The notes under the pieces were generated by a model, which did no database searches, was not told the DNA's origin, and saw nothing but the letters and a program-made list of their open reading frames with translations. Of a stretch of 36,504 nucleotides of DNA, positions 25,511 through 33,943 are shown in pieces. The stretch's first letter is position 1; each line of letters starts with the position of its first letter. Position numbers and translations under genes: made by a program. The DNA is from Bacteroidales bacterium (GTDB lineage: Bacteria > Bacteroidota > Bacteroidia > Bacteroidales > VadinHA17), in contig JALONU010000003.1 of assembly GCA_025454775.1 (NCBI GenBank), forward strand, positions 1 to 36,504. The letters are read 5' to 3'.

Positions 25511-27616
25511 TCAGCTTATGTTGCTCCACGATTGTTTTTTGCTGAAAAGTCTTTTCATCTCAGCAGCCAGAATGCTGTTCTCATTCTTCTCGAGAAGAGG
25601 ATCATTTTCAAGGATCTCGCCGGCAATATTCCGTACATATTCGATTACCTGCCCGTCCCTGCTAAGACTCGAGATTTTAAGGTCAAAAGGTATTCCGCTC
25701 TGCTGGGTCCCCTCGATATCCCCGGGCCCTCTGAGCTGCAGGTCAGTCTCGGCGATCTCAAATCCGTCGTTGGTCTTTACCATTACCTCAATCCTGGCTG
25801 CAGCTTCCTTTGAAAGCTTCCCGGATGTCATCAGGATGCAATATGACTGTTCAGCGCCTCTTCCAACTCTGCCCCTGAGCTGGTGCAGCTGCGAAAGGCC
25901 AAATCTCTCGGCGCTTTCGATGACCATTACCGAGGCATTCGGGATATCGACGCCTACCTCTATAACGGTTGTGGCAATGAGGATGTGTGCTTTTCCTTCC
26001 CTGAACAGGTTCATTGAGGCTTCCTTGACCGCAGGTGTCATCCTGCCATGAACGACACTTATACAGTATTCCGGCGGCGGAAAGACACGTGAGATAGTAT
26101 CCCACCCGTCCTCGAGGTCCTTGTAGTCCATTTTCTCGGATTCCTTGATCAGGGGATAGACGATGTAAACCTGTCGTCCACCGGCTATCTGGCTTCTCAG
26201 GAATCCGAAGACCTTGTTTCGCTGCGATTCGGGGTAATGCATTGTCCTTACCGGTATTCTTCCCGGAGGAAGCTCATCGATAACCGAAACATCAAGGTCG
26301 CCATAGAGCGTCATAGCGAGTGTCCTGGGTATTGGTGTGGCAGTCATTACAAGAACATGGGGCGGATTGAGGCTTTTCTGCCAAAGCTTTGCTCTCTGTT
26401 CCACGCCGAACCTGTGCTGTTCATCAATGACAACAAGCCCAAGGTTGTCGAACCTTACGTTCTCTTCTATCAAAGCGTGGGTACCTATAAGTATGTTAAG
26501 CGACCTGTCGAGCAGCGATTCTTCAATTTCCTTTCTGAGCGACTTTCTGGATGACCCGGTAAGGAGATGCACCTTCATGTCCATACCTTTCAACATCTTA
26601 GTTATCGTTTCAAAGTGCTGTGCAGCAAGTATTTCAGTTGGCGCCATAATGCAAGCCTGATAGCCGTTGTCGATGGCTATCAGCATGCTCATTAGTGCCA
26701 CCAGCGTCTTGCCGCTTCCAACGTCACCCTGGAGCAGACGGTTCATCTGCCTGCCTGATCCGAGATCCTTGCGGATCTCTTTCATGACTTTTTTCTGGGC
26801 AGTTGTCAGTTCAAAGGGAAGGTTGTTGAAGTAGAAGGTGTTGAACTTTTCACCTACAGTTGAGAATACGAAACCCTTGTACTTTCTTATCCTGTTATTC
26901 CTGAACCTCAGCAGGTTAAGCTGTATGTAGAATAGCTCCTCGAACTTAAGCCTGTACCTTGCTTTTTCAATTTCCTCCGGCACAGATGGAAAATGGATGT
27001 TCCTGAGAGCTTCGTTAAGATCGGTAAGCTTGTATTTTGCAAGCATCCAGGGAGGGAGACTTTCAGGGATACGGAAGGTCATCTGTTTTATCAGCGTGCC
27101 CATAAGCCTGCCAATGGCCTTTGAACCCAGGAAGTGATCCTTAAGTTTTTCGGTGGTACTGTACTGGGCCTGGAGCGCTGAAACCAGGCGCTCTGCAGCT
27201 TTCCCGGCCGATTCGATCTCGGGGTGGATGATGTTGATCATGCCATTGAAAATGCCGGGCTTCCCGAATACAATGTACTCTGTCCCGGGCGTGTAGGTCT
27301 GGGTTATCCACCTGACACCCCTGAACCAGACCAGCTTCACCGAACCGCTCTCGTCCCTGAAATCTGCAACGAGTCTCTTACCCGTCCCGCGGCCTTCAGT
27401 CGAATATCCGGCGATCTTACCTTTTATCTGGACGTTTGGAAGATCCGGATCAAGCTCCGAGATCCTGTAGAATTTTGTCCTGTCGATGTATTTATAGGGG
27501 AAATGCCAGAGGAGGTCGCGGTAGGTGTAAATACCAAGCTCGCTGTTAATAAGTTCCGCTCTTTTGGGACCTACACCGGGCAGATAGGTTATGCTTGTTT
27601 CGAGAAAATCGTGCAT
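25511..27616 (-). CDS. recG: ATP-dependent DNA helicase RecG
   Basis: RecG remodels stalled forks and Holliday junctions. The 701-residue protein has an N-terminal wedge/OB domain with YLPGVGPKRAELI and FPYKYIDRT, then the helicase core: Walker A QGDVGSGKT, motif II VIDEQHRFGV, motif III TATPIPRTLA, LPPGRIPV, the motif V region TTVIEVGVDIPNASVM and motif VI QLRGRVGRG. All are intact. The ATG at 27616 (MHDFLETSITYL) is preferred to a GTG two codons upstream. The divergent methyltransferase starts about 84 bp away. The rnf operon follows after 114 bp containing an AT-only 8-bp hairpin and the rseC promoter motif. Confidence 0.97.
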   Translation of the reverse strand: MHDFLETSITYLPGVGPKRAELINSELGIYTYRDLLWHFPYKYIDRTKFYRISELDPDLPNVQIKGKIAGYSTEGRGTGKRLVADFRDESGSVKLVWFRGVRWITQTYTPGTEYIVFGKPGIFNGMINIIHPEIESAGKAAERLVSALQAQYSTTEKLKDHFLGSKAIGRLMGTLIKQMTFRIPESLPPWMLAKYKLTDLNEALRNIHFPSVPEEIEKARYRLKFEELFYIQLNLLRFRNNRIRKYKGFVFSTVGEKFNTFYFNNLPFELTTAQKKVMKEIRKDLGSGRQMNRLLQGDVGSGKTLVALMSMLIAIDNGYQACIMAPTEILAAQHFETITKMLKGMDMKVHLLTGSSRKSLRKEIEESLLDRSLNILIGTHALIEENVRFDNLGLVVIDEQHRFGVEQRAKLWQKSLNPPHVLVMTATPIPRTLAMTLYGDLDVSVIDELPPGRIPVRTMHYPESQRNKVFGFLRSQIAGGRQVYIVYPLIKESEKMDYKDLEDGWDTISRVFPPPEYCISVVHGRMTPAVKEASMNLFREGKAHILIATTVIEVGVDIPNASVMVIESAERFGLSQLHQLRGRVGRGAEQSYCILMTSGKLSKEAAARIEVMVKTNDGFEIAETDLQLRGPGDIEGTQQSGIPFDLKISSLSRDGQVIEYVRNIAGEILENDPLLEKNENSILAAEMKRLFSKKQSWSNIS

Positions 27617-27700
27617 ATTCACAACAGCTGCAGTACAATCAAAAAGATGATCGAAAATACTTATTTTTACGATCCTTACCTAATTAAATGTTTTCCGGAA

Positions 27701-28489
27701 ATGCATCTGCACCGCGGACTTAAAATGTTGAACTACCTCCTGTTTTCACGACATTCTGCAGGGCATGGAATTCACAGTCCCTTTATTTATCATCTGGTCG
27801 CTGATGTCTTCCGGAATAAAATCGATCCTGCAATTGTCTGTACAGTTGAAACCATCCGCAAGAAGAATCTTTCCGACAGGAGGAAAATAGAAATTCTCGA
27901 CCTGGGCGCAGGATCTTCAGTGATGAAAAGCAATGCAAGAAGAGTGTCGGATATAGCAAGATATTCATCAGTACCACCAAAATACGGAATTCTGCTGGCC
28001 TCAATGGCAGCTGAATTCGGTAAAAACAGTATTCTTGAGATGGGAACTTCCCTGGGCATAAGCTCCATGTATCTGGCATTGGGTTCCCCCGGCAGCAAAG
28101 TGTTGTCATTAGAGGGCTGCCCTGCAACTGCAGAACTGGCCAGGGAGAATTTCAACAACGCCGGCATAGGGAACATAACCCTGATGAATGGTTCTTTCGA
28201 TGATATGCTTACTGAAGTGAAGAAGACGGATGTCAGGCCGGGTCTTGTTTTCATCGACGGAGATCACAGGGAAGAGCCTACTCTCAGATACTTCAATGAA
28301 CTTGCATGTATTTCAGGCGACGACACGGTTATCATAATTGATGATATTCACAGCTCGGAGAGTATGGAGCATGCCTGGATCTCATTGAAAAACGACAGCA
28401 GGATCAGCTGTACAGTAGATATTTTCAGAATGGGCATTTTATTCATGAGAAAGGGAGTAAATCATATTGATTACATTATCAGTTATTAA
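27701..28489 (+). CDS. Class I SAM-dependent methyltransferase (HGIHSPF type)
   Basis: The 262-residue protein carries the N-terminal signature HGIHSPF (22-28), then DLGAGSS and a VSDIARYSS segment, then the SAM-binding fold with SILEMGTSLGISSMYLA (motif I), LSLEGCPATAELA, and the O-methyltransferase-like FIDGDHREEPTLRYF and IIIDDIHSS. This layout recalls a Bacteroidota methyltransferase group whose substrate I do not know; O-methylation of a small molecule is the closest analogy. Two in-frame ATGs, 27701 and 27725, are possible starts; the first is given because it leaves room before HGIHSPF. The open frame runs back to 27224, but that part is antisense to recG and is not coding. An ABC ATPase gene follows 72 bp downstream. 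Confidence 0.82.
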   Translation: MHLHRGLKMLNYLLFSRHSAGHGIHSPFIYHLVADVFRNKIDPAIVCTVETIRKKNLSDRRKIEILDLGAGSSVMKSNARRVSDIARYSSVPPKYGILLASMAAEFGKNSILEMGTSLGISSMYLALGSPGSKVLSLEGCPATAELARENFNNAGIGNITLMNGSFDDMLTEVKKTDVRPGLVFIDGDHREEPTLRYFNELACISGDDTVIIIDDIHSSESMEHAWISLKNDSRISCTVDIFRMGILFMRKGVNHIDYIISY

Positions 28490-28561
28490 CAAAAATTAAG
28501 AGATTATTATTCAATAATTAGCCAAATTAATCTAATTTCGACAATTCAAATTTCAGAGCTT

Positions 28562-29275
28562 ATGAACAAAGTAATTGAGATTCAAAACATTGTAAAGAAC
28601 TACCAGGTAGGATCGGTTATTGTGCGGGCTTTAAGATCAGTTTCCATTGATATAAACAAGAATGAATATGTTGCCATCATGGGTCCTTCAGGCTCAGGCA
28701 AGTCAACACTCATGAACCTGCTCGGCTGTCTCGATACACCTACAAGCGGTTCATACATACTGAACGGCACGGATGTAAGCAAGATGGAAGATGACTATCT
28801 GGCTGAGATCAGGAACAAGGAAATCGGGTTTGTGTTCCAGACTTTCAACCTGCTTCCAAGGTATACAGCTCTGGAAAACGTGACACTTCCCCTGATCTAT
28901 GCCGGGATCCCAAAGGTTGAAAGGGAAAAAATGGCAATTGAGACACTCGACCAGGTTGGTCTTGCAGACAGGATGACACACAAGCCTAACGAGTTGTCAG
29001 GCGGCCAGAGACAGCGTGTGGCTATCGCCAGGGCTCTTGTCAACAAACCTTCAATCATACTCGCAGATGAGCCGACCGGTAACCTCGACAGCAAGACGTC
29101 GATTGACATTATGGGTCTCCTGGATATTATCCATAATAACGGGAACACAGTGATCGTGGTAACTCACGAGGAGGAAATTGCCAGGCATGCAGCAAGAATC
29201 GTTAGGCTATTCGACGGAGAGATCGCATCCGATGTTGCCAACGAAAAGTACAAGCCGGCCTTTCAATCACATTAA
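28562..29275 (+). CDS. ABC transporter ATP-binding protein, MacB/LolD type
   Basis: The 237-residue ATPase has Walker [10 protein letters not shown] (41-49), the Q-loop Q93 in VFQTFNLLP, signature [15 protein letters not shown] (from 145), Walker [13 protein letters not shown] (165-176) and the switch H202. The phrase [13 protein letters not shown] and overall length match the MacB/LolD/FtsE-like group, which drives lipoprotein release, peptide or macrolide export, or other mechanotransmission in the envelope. No permease gene is adjacent, so it must partner with a protein encoded elsewhere. The last residues ([10 protein letters not shown]) form a short extra tail. The 72-bp gap upstream has only an imperfect -7 (TAATTTCG at 28533-28540). 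Confidence 0.92.
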   Translation: MNKVIEIQNIVKNYQVGSVIVRALRSVSIDINKNEYVAIMGPSGSGKSTLMNLLGCLDTPTSGSYILNGTDVSKMEDDYLAEIRNKEIGFVFQTFNLLPRYTALENVTLPLIYAGIPKVEREKMAIETLDQVGLADRMTHKPNELSGGQRQRVAIARALVNKPSIILADEPTGNLDSKTSIDIMGLLDIIHNNGNTVIVVTHEEEIARHAARIVRLFDGEIASDVANEKYKPAFQSH

Positions 29276-29315
29276 AATCCATATCTTGCAGGCAATTTTC
29301 AGAAATTGGCCTGTT

Positions 29316-29858
29316 ATGAAGATCTATACACGTACCGGCGATGACGGTACAACTTCACTCTCAGGGGGCAGGAGAGTGCCCAAGTATCATCCCAGGGTGG
29401 ATGCATACGGTTCTGTTGATGAGCTGATATCATGGATAGGACTTTTAAGAAGCTGCCCTGTAAATGAATCCAGAAAGGAAATACTGATATACATCCAGGA
29501 TCAGCTGATGCTCTCTGCCGCTGACCTGGCCACTGACCGCGAGGCCGGGGACATACCCCGTCTGTCGCCTGACGATAATTGTGCGGCCAGGCTCGAAAGG
29601 GAAATAGACAATATGCAGGCAGCCCTGCCTGAACTCAAAAATTTCATTCTCCCCGGCGGAAACATATATGTTTCCTGGTGTCATATTGCCAGGTGTGTCT
29701 GCCGGAGGGCTGAACGTGCCGTGTTAAAGCTCGATCAAACAGTGAAAATTCCCGAAATTATAAGGGTATTCTTAAACCGGCTGGCTGATTATCTGTTCGT
29801 GCTGGCAAGAAAGATGAGCTATGAGACAGATAATGAGGAGATTAAATGGCCTGTCTGA
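29316..29858 (+). CDS. Cob(I)alamin adenosyltransferase, PduO/MMAB type
   Basis: This enzyme transfers the adenosyl group of ATP to cob(I)alamin to make coenzyme B12. From the ATG at 29316 the protein has 180 residues with the ATP-binding N-terminus YTRTGDDGTTSLSGG, the RVDAYGSVDELISWIG segment, FILPGG, and ARCVCRRAERAV with the usual catalytic Arg region. Upstream open frame back to 29178 overlaps the ABC ATPase gene and is rejected. It follows that gene by 40 nt and is probably co-transcribed. No other B12 or B12-dependent gene is in the window, so the enzyme presumably serves a mutase or ribonucleotide reductase encoded elsewhere. Confidence 0.95.
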   Translation: MKIYTRTGDDGTTSLSGGRRVPKYHPRVDAYGSVDELISWIGLLRSCPVNESRKEILIYIQDQLMLSAADLATDREAGDIPRLSPDDNCAARLEREIDNMQAALPELKNFILPGGNIYVSWCHIARCVCRRAERAVLKLDQTVKIPEIIRVFLNRLADYLFVLARKMSYETDNEEIKWPV

Positions 29859-29883
29859 ATAGTTGATGAACTTTCAGGAGATT

Positions 29884-29915
29884 TTGTTTGTAAATTAAAA
29901 TTATATATATATTTG
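29884..29915 (+). promoter_or_regulatory. Promoter of the DUF2795 gene
   Basis: TTG occurs twice (29884-29886 and 29888-29890), 21 and 17 nt before a perfect TATATTTG at 29908-29915. This is among the best Bacteroidota promoter matches in the window. Transcription would start near 29921, about 30 nt before the ATG. Confidence 0.65.
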
Positions 29916-29950
29916 CACACTTTGTAAAAGGGTAAATATAACCGCTCATA

Positions 29951-30172
29951 ATGTACTGGACACTTGAATTGGCATCAAAACTTGAGGATGCTCCCTGGCC
30001 CGCAACCAAGGACGAGCTGATTGATTTTGCAATCAGGTCGGGTGCCCCGATGGAAGTTATAGAAAACCTCCAGGAAATTGAGGATGAAGGGGATATTTAT
30101 GAAAGCATCGAGGATATCTGGCCTGATTATCCGAGTAAGGATGATTTCTTCTTTAATGAAGACGAATATTAG
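29951..30172 (+). CDS. Small acidic DUF2795-type protein
   Basis: The 73-residue protein begins MYWTLELASKLEDAPWPATK and ends with the acidic tail PSKDDFFFNEDEY. It fits a short, strongly conserved Bacteroidota protein of the DUF2795 kind, helical and acidic, with no known activity. It has a strong promoter of its own and a weak terminator, so it is probably a monocistronic and well expressed gene. Strong conservation in memory of related genomes is the main reason for confidence; no function can be given. Confidence 0.85.
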   Translation: MYWTLELASKLEDAPWPATKDELIDFAIRSGAPMEVIENLQEIEDEGDIYESIEDIWPDYPSKDDFFFNEDEY

Positions 30173-30173
30173 T

Positions 30174-30194
30174 AAAGGGATTTTAACCCCCTTT
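30174..30194. terminator. Weak bidirectional terminator
   Basis: AAAGGG and CCCTTT form a 6-bp stem around a 9-nt loop, followed by TT on the plus strand. It lies between the convergent stops of the DUF2795 gene (30172) and the OstA-like gene (30196). The stem is short, so efficiency is doubtful. Confidence 0.4.
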
Positions 30195-30195
30195 T

Positions 30196-31737
30196 TCATC
30201 TAAAAATATCCGGAACACTTCTTGGCCTTATCTTATCATACCAGTTGAACCCATCCAGCCTGGGATTGTCTTTCTCTGGACCGGAGGGAGGATCTATGAC
30301 CCCTTCCGGGCTCTGGTATTCATATATCTCGGTTATCTTTCCGTCGCTTACAAGTATTTCGATCCTCGCGCATCTTGTCGTATTCATGCCGACAAGTTCT
30401 TCTCCATCAACAAGATAATAGATTGCCTCCCCGTTCCCTTCTATATCGATTTTATAAAGCTCATTATCCCTGAAATATCCTGTCAGGTCGCGGCCCTTGA
30501 CCTGCTGGAACCGTATGTTGTCGACCTGGCTTACGACAAATGCCGAACTGTACAGTTCCATACGGTCAGCCTTCCTGTTTTTCGTGAATATTGCCATAGA
30601 ATCGGAGGTGAGCTGGTTCTCTTCCGACCAGAGTACCGGATTCACATAAAACCTAATTACCGAATCCTGGAATGAGTAGGAGAGGGAATCGCATTTTGCC
30701 TGCAGATCTCTGCTGAATATCCTGCAGCCATGGTAAGCCCTCATCAGCCTGTAGCCGTCGGGAGTGGTGTCGGCAACCGTAATGGCGCTTATAGTATCGG
30801 CATGGAGAAAAAGGGAATCCTTCCTGTCGAACTGTACGAACATGGCACTGTCGGTTACCATAAACCGCTCGGGTTTCTTGTAGTACCAGGCATAGTTACC
30901 GCTGACTATAATGTGGTTGCTGCTGTCGGCGATGCTCATTTTACTGAATGCTTCTCCATATCCTGTGTTTTCGTCATAGTAAAGCGAATCTCCTCTTATG
31001 GTTTGCTGCAGGTTGTTGATCAGGGCATTTTTCCAGATCCTCGTCTTCCTGTTCCTGGTATCGTACCACCCTTTTTCACAATACAGATAGATGCTGTCGC
31101 CCTTCATTTCAGAAGGTCCGGTGAAGAATGCAGTTTCAGTCTCGGTATTGTAATCCATGGTATCAGCGGTCATCACATAATCAGGATTTACAATCTTCAC
31201 GCTGTCCTTGAAATGGAACAATGTCTTGTTCACATAGTAAGTTCCTTTCCTGCTTGTGAGGGTGTTCTCACCATTTATTATCCTTCCGCTGTCGGTGTAC
31301 TGGGCAATTTCATTCTTTACATCGTATACGACCCTGTTTGTATAGAGATGTGTTTCCTTGTCGACGAGTTCAACGTTCCCCGTGAGAATGCCGATGGATG
31401 TTCCCCCGTCGTATACAAGATGATCGCCGTAGATGTCAAGAGTGTCGCCCTGTTCGATGTGGATCCTGCTGAAAGCTGTCACCTGATTCCTGAAGGAAAA
31501 GAGATGGGCACTGTCGCATTTCATAAGGATCTGCTCGTGCGCAAGGTCGACGTTACCGACCAGTCTCTGCCAGTCCTTCCCGGTCTCACTGTCCTTCTCT
31601 ATGTAACCTAAGTCAGCATGCCTGAGATCGATCTTTCTTCTTGGCGGGACTGGTTGTGAAGCGGGATCCTGACCCTGGATATCAAAGGACAACAGAAGGA
31701 AAAGGACCTGAAGGACAAGCTTCCCTATTTTATCCAT
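30196..31737 (-). CDS. OstA-like LPS-transport protein (LptA/LptD N-terminal fold)
   Basis: The 513-residue protein has a signal peptide (MDKIGKLVLQVLFLLLSFDI, cut near IQGQ) and then repeated beta-jellyroll text typical of OstA/LptA: LVGNVDLAHEQILMKCDSAH, LDIYGDHLVYDGG, ILTGNVELVDKETHLYTNRV and later copies. OstA-type proteins form the periplasmic bridge that carries lipopolysaccharide to the outer membrane; in Bacteroidota this large form may do the job of LptA. No LptD barrel is present at its C-terminus. The ATG at 31737 is preferred because it opens the signal peptide; an in-frame ATG at 31758 is possible. It overlaps the end of the surA-like gene by 13 nt and is the last gene of the guaB-led cluster. 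Confidence 0.85.
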   Translation of the reverse strand: MDKIGKLVLQVLFLLLSFDIQGQDPASQPVPPRRKIDLRHADLGYIEKDSETGKDWQRLVGNVDLAHEQILMKCDSAHLFSFRNQVTAFSRIHIEQGDTLDIYGDHLVYDGGTSIGILTGNVELVDKETHLYTNRVVYDVKNEIAQYTDSGRIINGENTLTSRKGTYYVNKTLFHFKDSVKIVNPDYVMTADTMDYNTETETAFFTGPSEMKGDSIYLYCEKGWYDTRNRKTRIWKNALINNLQQTIRGDSLYYDENTGYGEAFSKMSIADSSNHIIVSGNYAWYYKKPERFMVTDSAMFVQFDRKDSLFLHADTISAITVADTTPDGYRLMRAYHGCRIFSRDLQAKCDSLSYSFQDSVIRFYVNPVLWSEENQLTSDSMAIFTKNRKADRMELYSSAFVVSQVDNIRFQQVKGRDLTGYFRDNELYKIDIEGNGEAIYYLVDGEELVGMNTTRCARIEILVSDGKITEIYEYQSPEGVIDPPSGPEKDNPRLDGFNWYDKIRPRSVPDIFR

Positions 31738-33083
31738 CCAAGCTTCAGAAACTCGCATGATTTGAATTCCTCGCTAACTTTGATGTATGTTGTCTCGATT
31801 TTCTTTTTTACCCAGTCATCGTAGGTTTTTGTCTGCTTGTTGAGAAGGGCTGCGCTGTACAGATTCTGGTAGTCGTCTTTCAGGTTTGCCCTGTGTGCAG
31901 GGATCTCATTATCAAGTTTTACTATCCTGAAAACCACGTCGTTGTTCTCATCAGTCGTGCGGAAGGGGTCTGATATCTCGCCGATCTTAAGATCCCTGAC
32001 TTTGACATACATTTCAGGATTAAGTTCCTCGAGGGTGAACCATGTATCGCGTTCCGACGGGTTTGAACTGACGAATTTGCCCCCGTTGATCCTGCTGTCC
32101 TTATGCGTTGAAAACCTGAGAGCTGCATTTGCAAAAGTTATGCTGTCCTTCCTGATGAGATTTGCAATGCTGTCGAGCCTGTTCATGGCCCTGGCAGCCT
32201 GTTCAGGCTTTACCTTTGGCTTTATGAGAATGTGACGGGTGTTGATCATGTCGCCGTTCCTGTCTATCAGCTGGATTATGTGGAAGCCATACCGTGATTC
32301 CACTACTCTCGATACTGTGTTCTTTGTAAGGCTGAAAGCGGCATCGGCATAAGGTTTTTCCAGCTCTCCCCTCATCATGAAACCCAGTTCCCCTCCGTTG
32401 GCAGCAGTTCCCGGATCTTCTGAGAACATAATAGCCTGGACACTGAAACTGGCTCCTTCGAGGATCCTTCCCCTGATGTCGAGAAGTCTCTGTCTGGCTT
32501 CGGCCTTGTTTTCCTCATTCTGCGGCGGATCGAGCTGTATTAAGCTGAGCTGGACTTTCTGCGGGATCACAGGAAGGCTGTCACGCGGTATGTTGTTAAA
32601 GAATCTGCGAAGCTCGCTTGGCGTTACCTTGATGCCTTCCGCAATATTCCTCTGAACTTCCCTTATTGTAGCCTGTTCGACGAGGACTTTCCTTGCATCC
32701 TTTCGTATTTCGGTTATGCTTTTTCCAAAGTATTTCACCAGCGCATCCTCGCTTCCTGCAGTCCTGATATAATCGTTCAGCCTGGCATTGAGTTCACCTT
32801 CCACATCGCTTTCATTTACGATTATACTGTCTATTCTTGCCTGGTCGAGGAAAAGCTTGGCGACAAGAAGCTGCTGGAAGACCCCGCAGCGCAGATCTTC
32901 GATCGAGCCCCTGTATCCGTCACGTCGTGAATCGGCAACACCAGTTTCAACATCCGAGAGATAAACCACCTCGTTACCCACAATGGCTGCCACTGATTCC
33001 ACAAGTACCTGTCCTCCTGCAGTGCGTGTTCCCGCCAGCAGAATGATTGCGGCGATCAGTAATAATCCTGCATTTCTCTTCAT
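31725..33083 (-). CDS. SurA-type peptidyl-prolyl isomerase/chaperone with two parvulin domains
   Basis: This 452-residue periplasmic protein has a signal peptide (MKRNAGLLLIAAIILLAG, cut near AGGQ), a SurA N-terminal chaperone region (about 26-170, VESVAAIVGNEVVYLSDVE) and two parvulin domains (about 175-275 with FSEDPGTAANGGELGFM and YGFHIIQL, and 280-390 with NTRHILIKPK and RINGGKFVSS). SurA folds outer-membrane proteins on their way to the Bam complex. It starts 2 nt after the lipoprotein gene stop and overlaps the OstA-like gene, so translation is coupled. The gene is called SurA-like because the layout is close to E. coli SurA. Confidence 0.92.
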   Translation of the reverse strand: MKRNAGLLLIAAIILLAGTRTAGGQVLVESVAAIVGNEVVYLSDVETGVADSRRDGYRGSIEDLRCGVFQQLLVAKLFLDQARIDSIIVNESDVEGELNARLNDYIRTAGSEDALVKYFGKSITEIRKDARKVLVEQATIREVQRNIAEGIKVTPSELRRFFNNIPRDSLPVIPQKVQLSLIQLDPPQNEENKAEARQRLLDIRGRILEGASFSVQAIMFSEDPGTAANGGELGFMMRGELEKPYADAAFSLTKNTVSRVVESRYGFHIIQLIDRNGDMINTRHILIKPKVKPEQAARAMNRLDSIANLIRKDSITFANAALRFSTHKDSRINGGKFVSSNPSERDTWFTLEELNPEMYVKVRDLKIGEISDPFRTTDENNDVVFRIVKLDNEIPAHRANLKDDYQNLYSAALLNKQTKTYDDWVKKKIETTYIKVSEEFKSCEFLKLGWIK

Positions 33084-33085
33084 GC

Positions 33086-33943
33086 CTATCGCTTATTAAT
33101 TATAGAAAACCTGTTTTCCTCAATTGCATTCCTGTATATCCCGGTTTCAAGGTTTTGAATGAACTCAAGACGCCGGTTGTTCCAGATTATTCTTTTAATA
33201 TCATCCTTCACATAGTCAAACGGGGCGGGAGTGGATCTCATCCTGTAGTCCCTTATCTTTAGAAGATATACGTCCACGGAGTCAGTATATTCATAGAATG
33301 AAGTCCTTCGGAGAAAGCTCTCCGGATTGCTGATCTCCTGCGGAAGCTCGACTGATACCCTGTCGAGCGGAACCCACTGCTCGTTGAAGTCGTCAAATTT
33401 GTCGGCAAACTGGTAGCATATGGATTCAAGCTCCTGCAGATCCTTTTGTTCACCTGAACGTGCAAGGCTTTTTATTTTCCACAGGTTTGGCGTATCGAAG
33501 GGGAGCTTTATAAAAAGTGCCTTTATGATATTGTATCCGAGGCTGAAGCTTTGCGTGTTTTCATTGTAATAGGTCTCCATTTCCGCATCCGTGATGGTAG
33601 TATCCATCTTCTCCAGCATCATCTGCCTCTGGTACTGGTATATTGTCAGGTCCGCCCTTGTCTCACTGATCTGGCGCTCGATGTCCTCCCTGAGCTCCGG
33701 CGAAAGGTTTTCACGGGCTTTCTGGTACATCAGCACCCTGCTGGCCCATTTGTTTATGAACTCCTGCACCATTGCAGAGCTGTCGGCAGGCAATCCTGAA
33801 GACATGACAGCAGGCGGGATCTCATCCAGGTAAAGGATGGACTCACCGGCCCTGGCCAGTGGAATTCTTTTAACCTGGTTACCTCTGTCTGCGCATCCTC
33901 CAGCAACCAGGATCAACAGGGTAAGAATGGCTATCCTAATCAT
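33086..33943 (-). CDS. SurA-like periplasmic lipoprotein without a clear parvulin domain
   Basis: From the ATG at 33943 the protein has 285 residues and a lipoprotein signal (MIRIAILTLLILVAGGC), so it should be lipid-anchored at the cysteine. The body is helical at first (FINKWASRVLMYQKARENL, DIERQISETRADLTIYQYQ), like the SurA/PpiC N-terminal chaperone arm, and ends with a helix RRLEFIQNLETGIYRN. The parvulin signature (a GG-x-LG stretch and YGYHII) seen in both neighbours is absent. It is probably a chaperone-like partner rather than an isomerase. A TTG at 33985 is rejected in favour of the ATG that begins the lipoprotein signal. It overlaps the upstream ppiC gene by 8 nt. Confidence 0.8.
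   Translation of the reverse strand: MIRIAILTLLILVAGGCADRGNQVKRIPLARAGESILYLDEIPPAVMSSGLPADSSAMVQEFINKWASRVLMYQKARENLSPELREDIERQISETRADLTIYQYQRQMMLEKMDTTITDAEMETYYNENTQSFSLGYNIIKALFIKLPFDTPNLWKIKSLARSGEQKDLQELESICYQFADKFDDFNEQWVPLDRVSVELPQEISNPESFLRRTSFYEYTDSVDVYLLKIRDYRMRSTPAPFDYVKDDIKRIIWNNRRLEFIQNLETGIYRNAIEENRFSIINKR

Noticed and set aside
27224-27700. Long upstream extension of the methyltransferase frame
   Set aside because: It runs antisense through the conserved start of recG, has no methyltransferase content, and the family signature begins only after 27701.
30730-31611. 293-codon plus-strand open frame
   Set aside because: It is antisense to the OstA-like gene, whose repeats and signal peptide are clear; the antisense product shows no recognisable motif.
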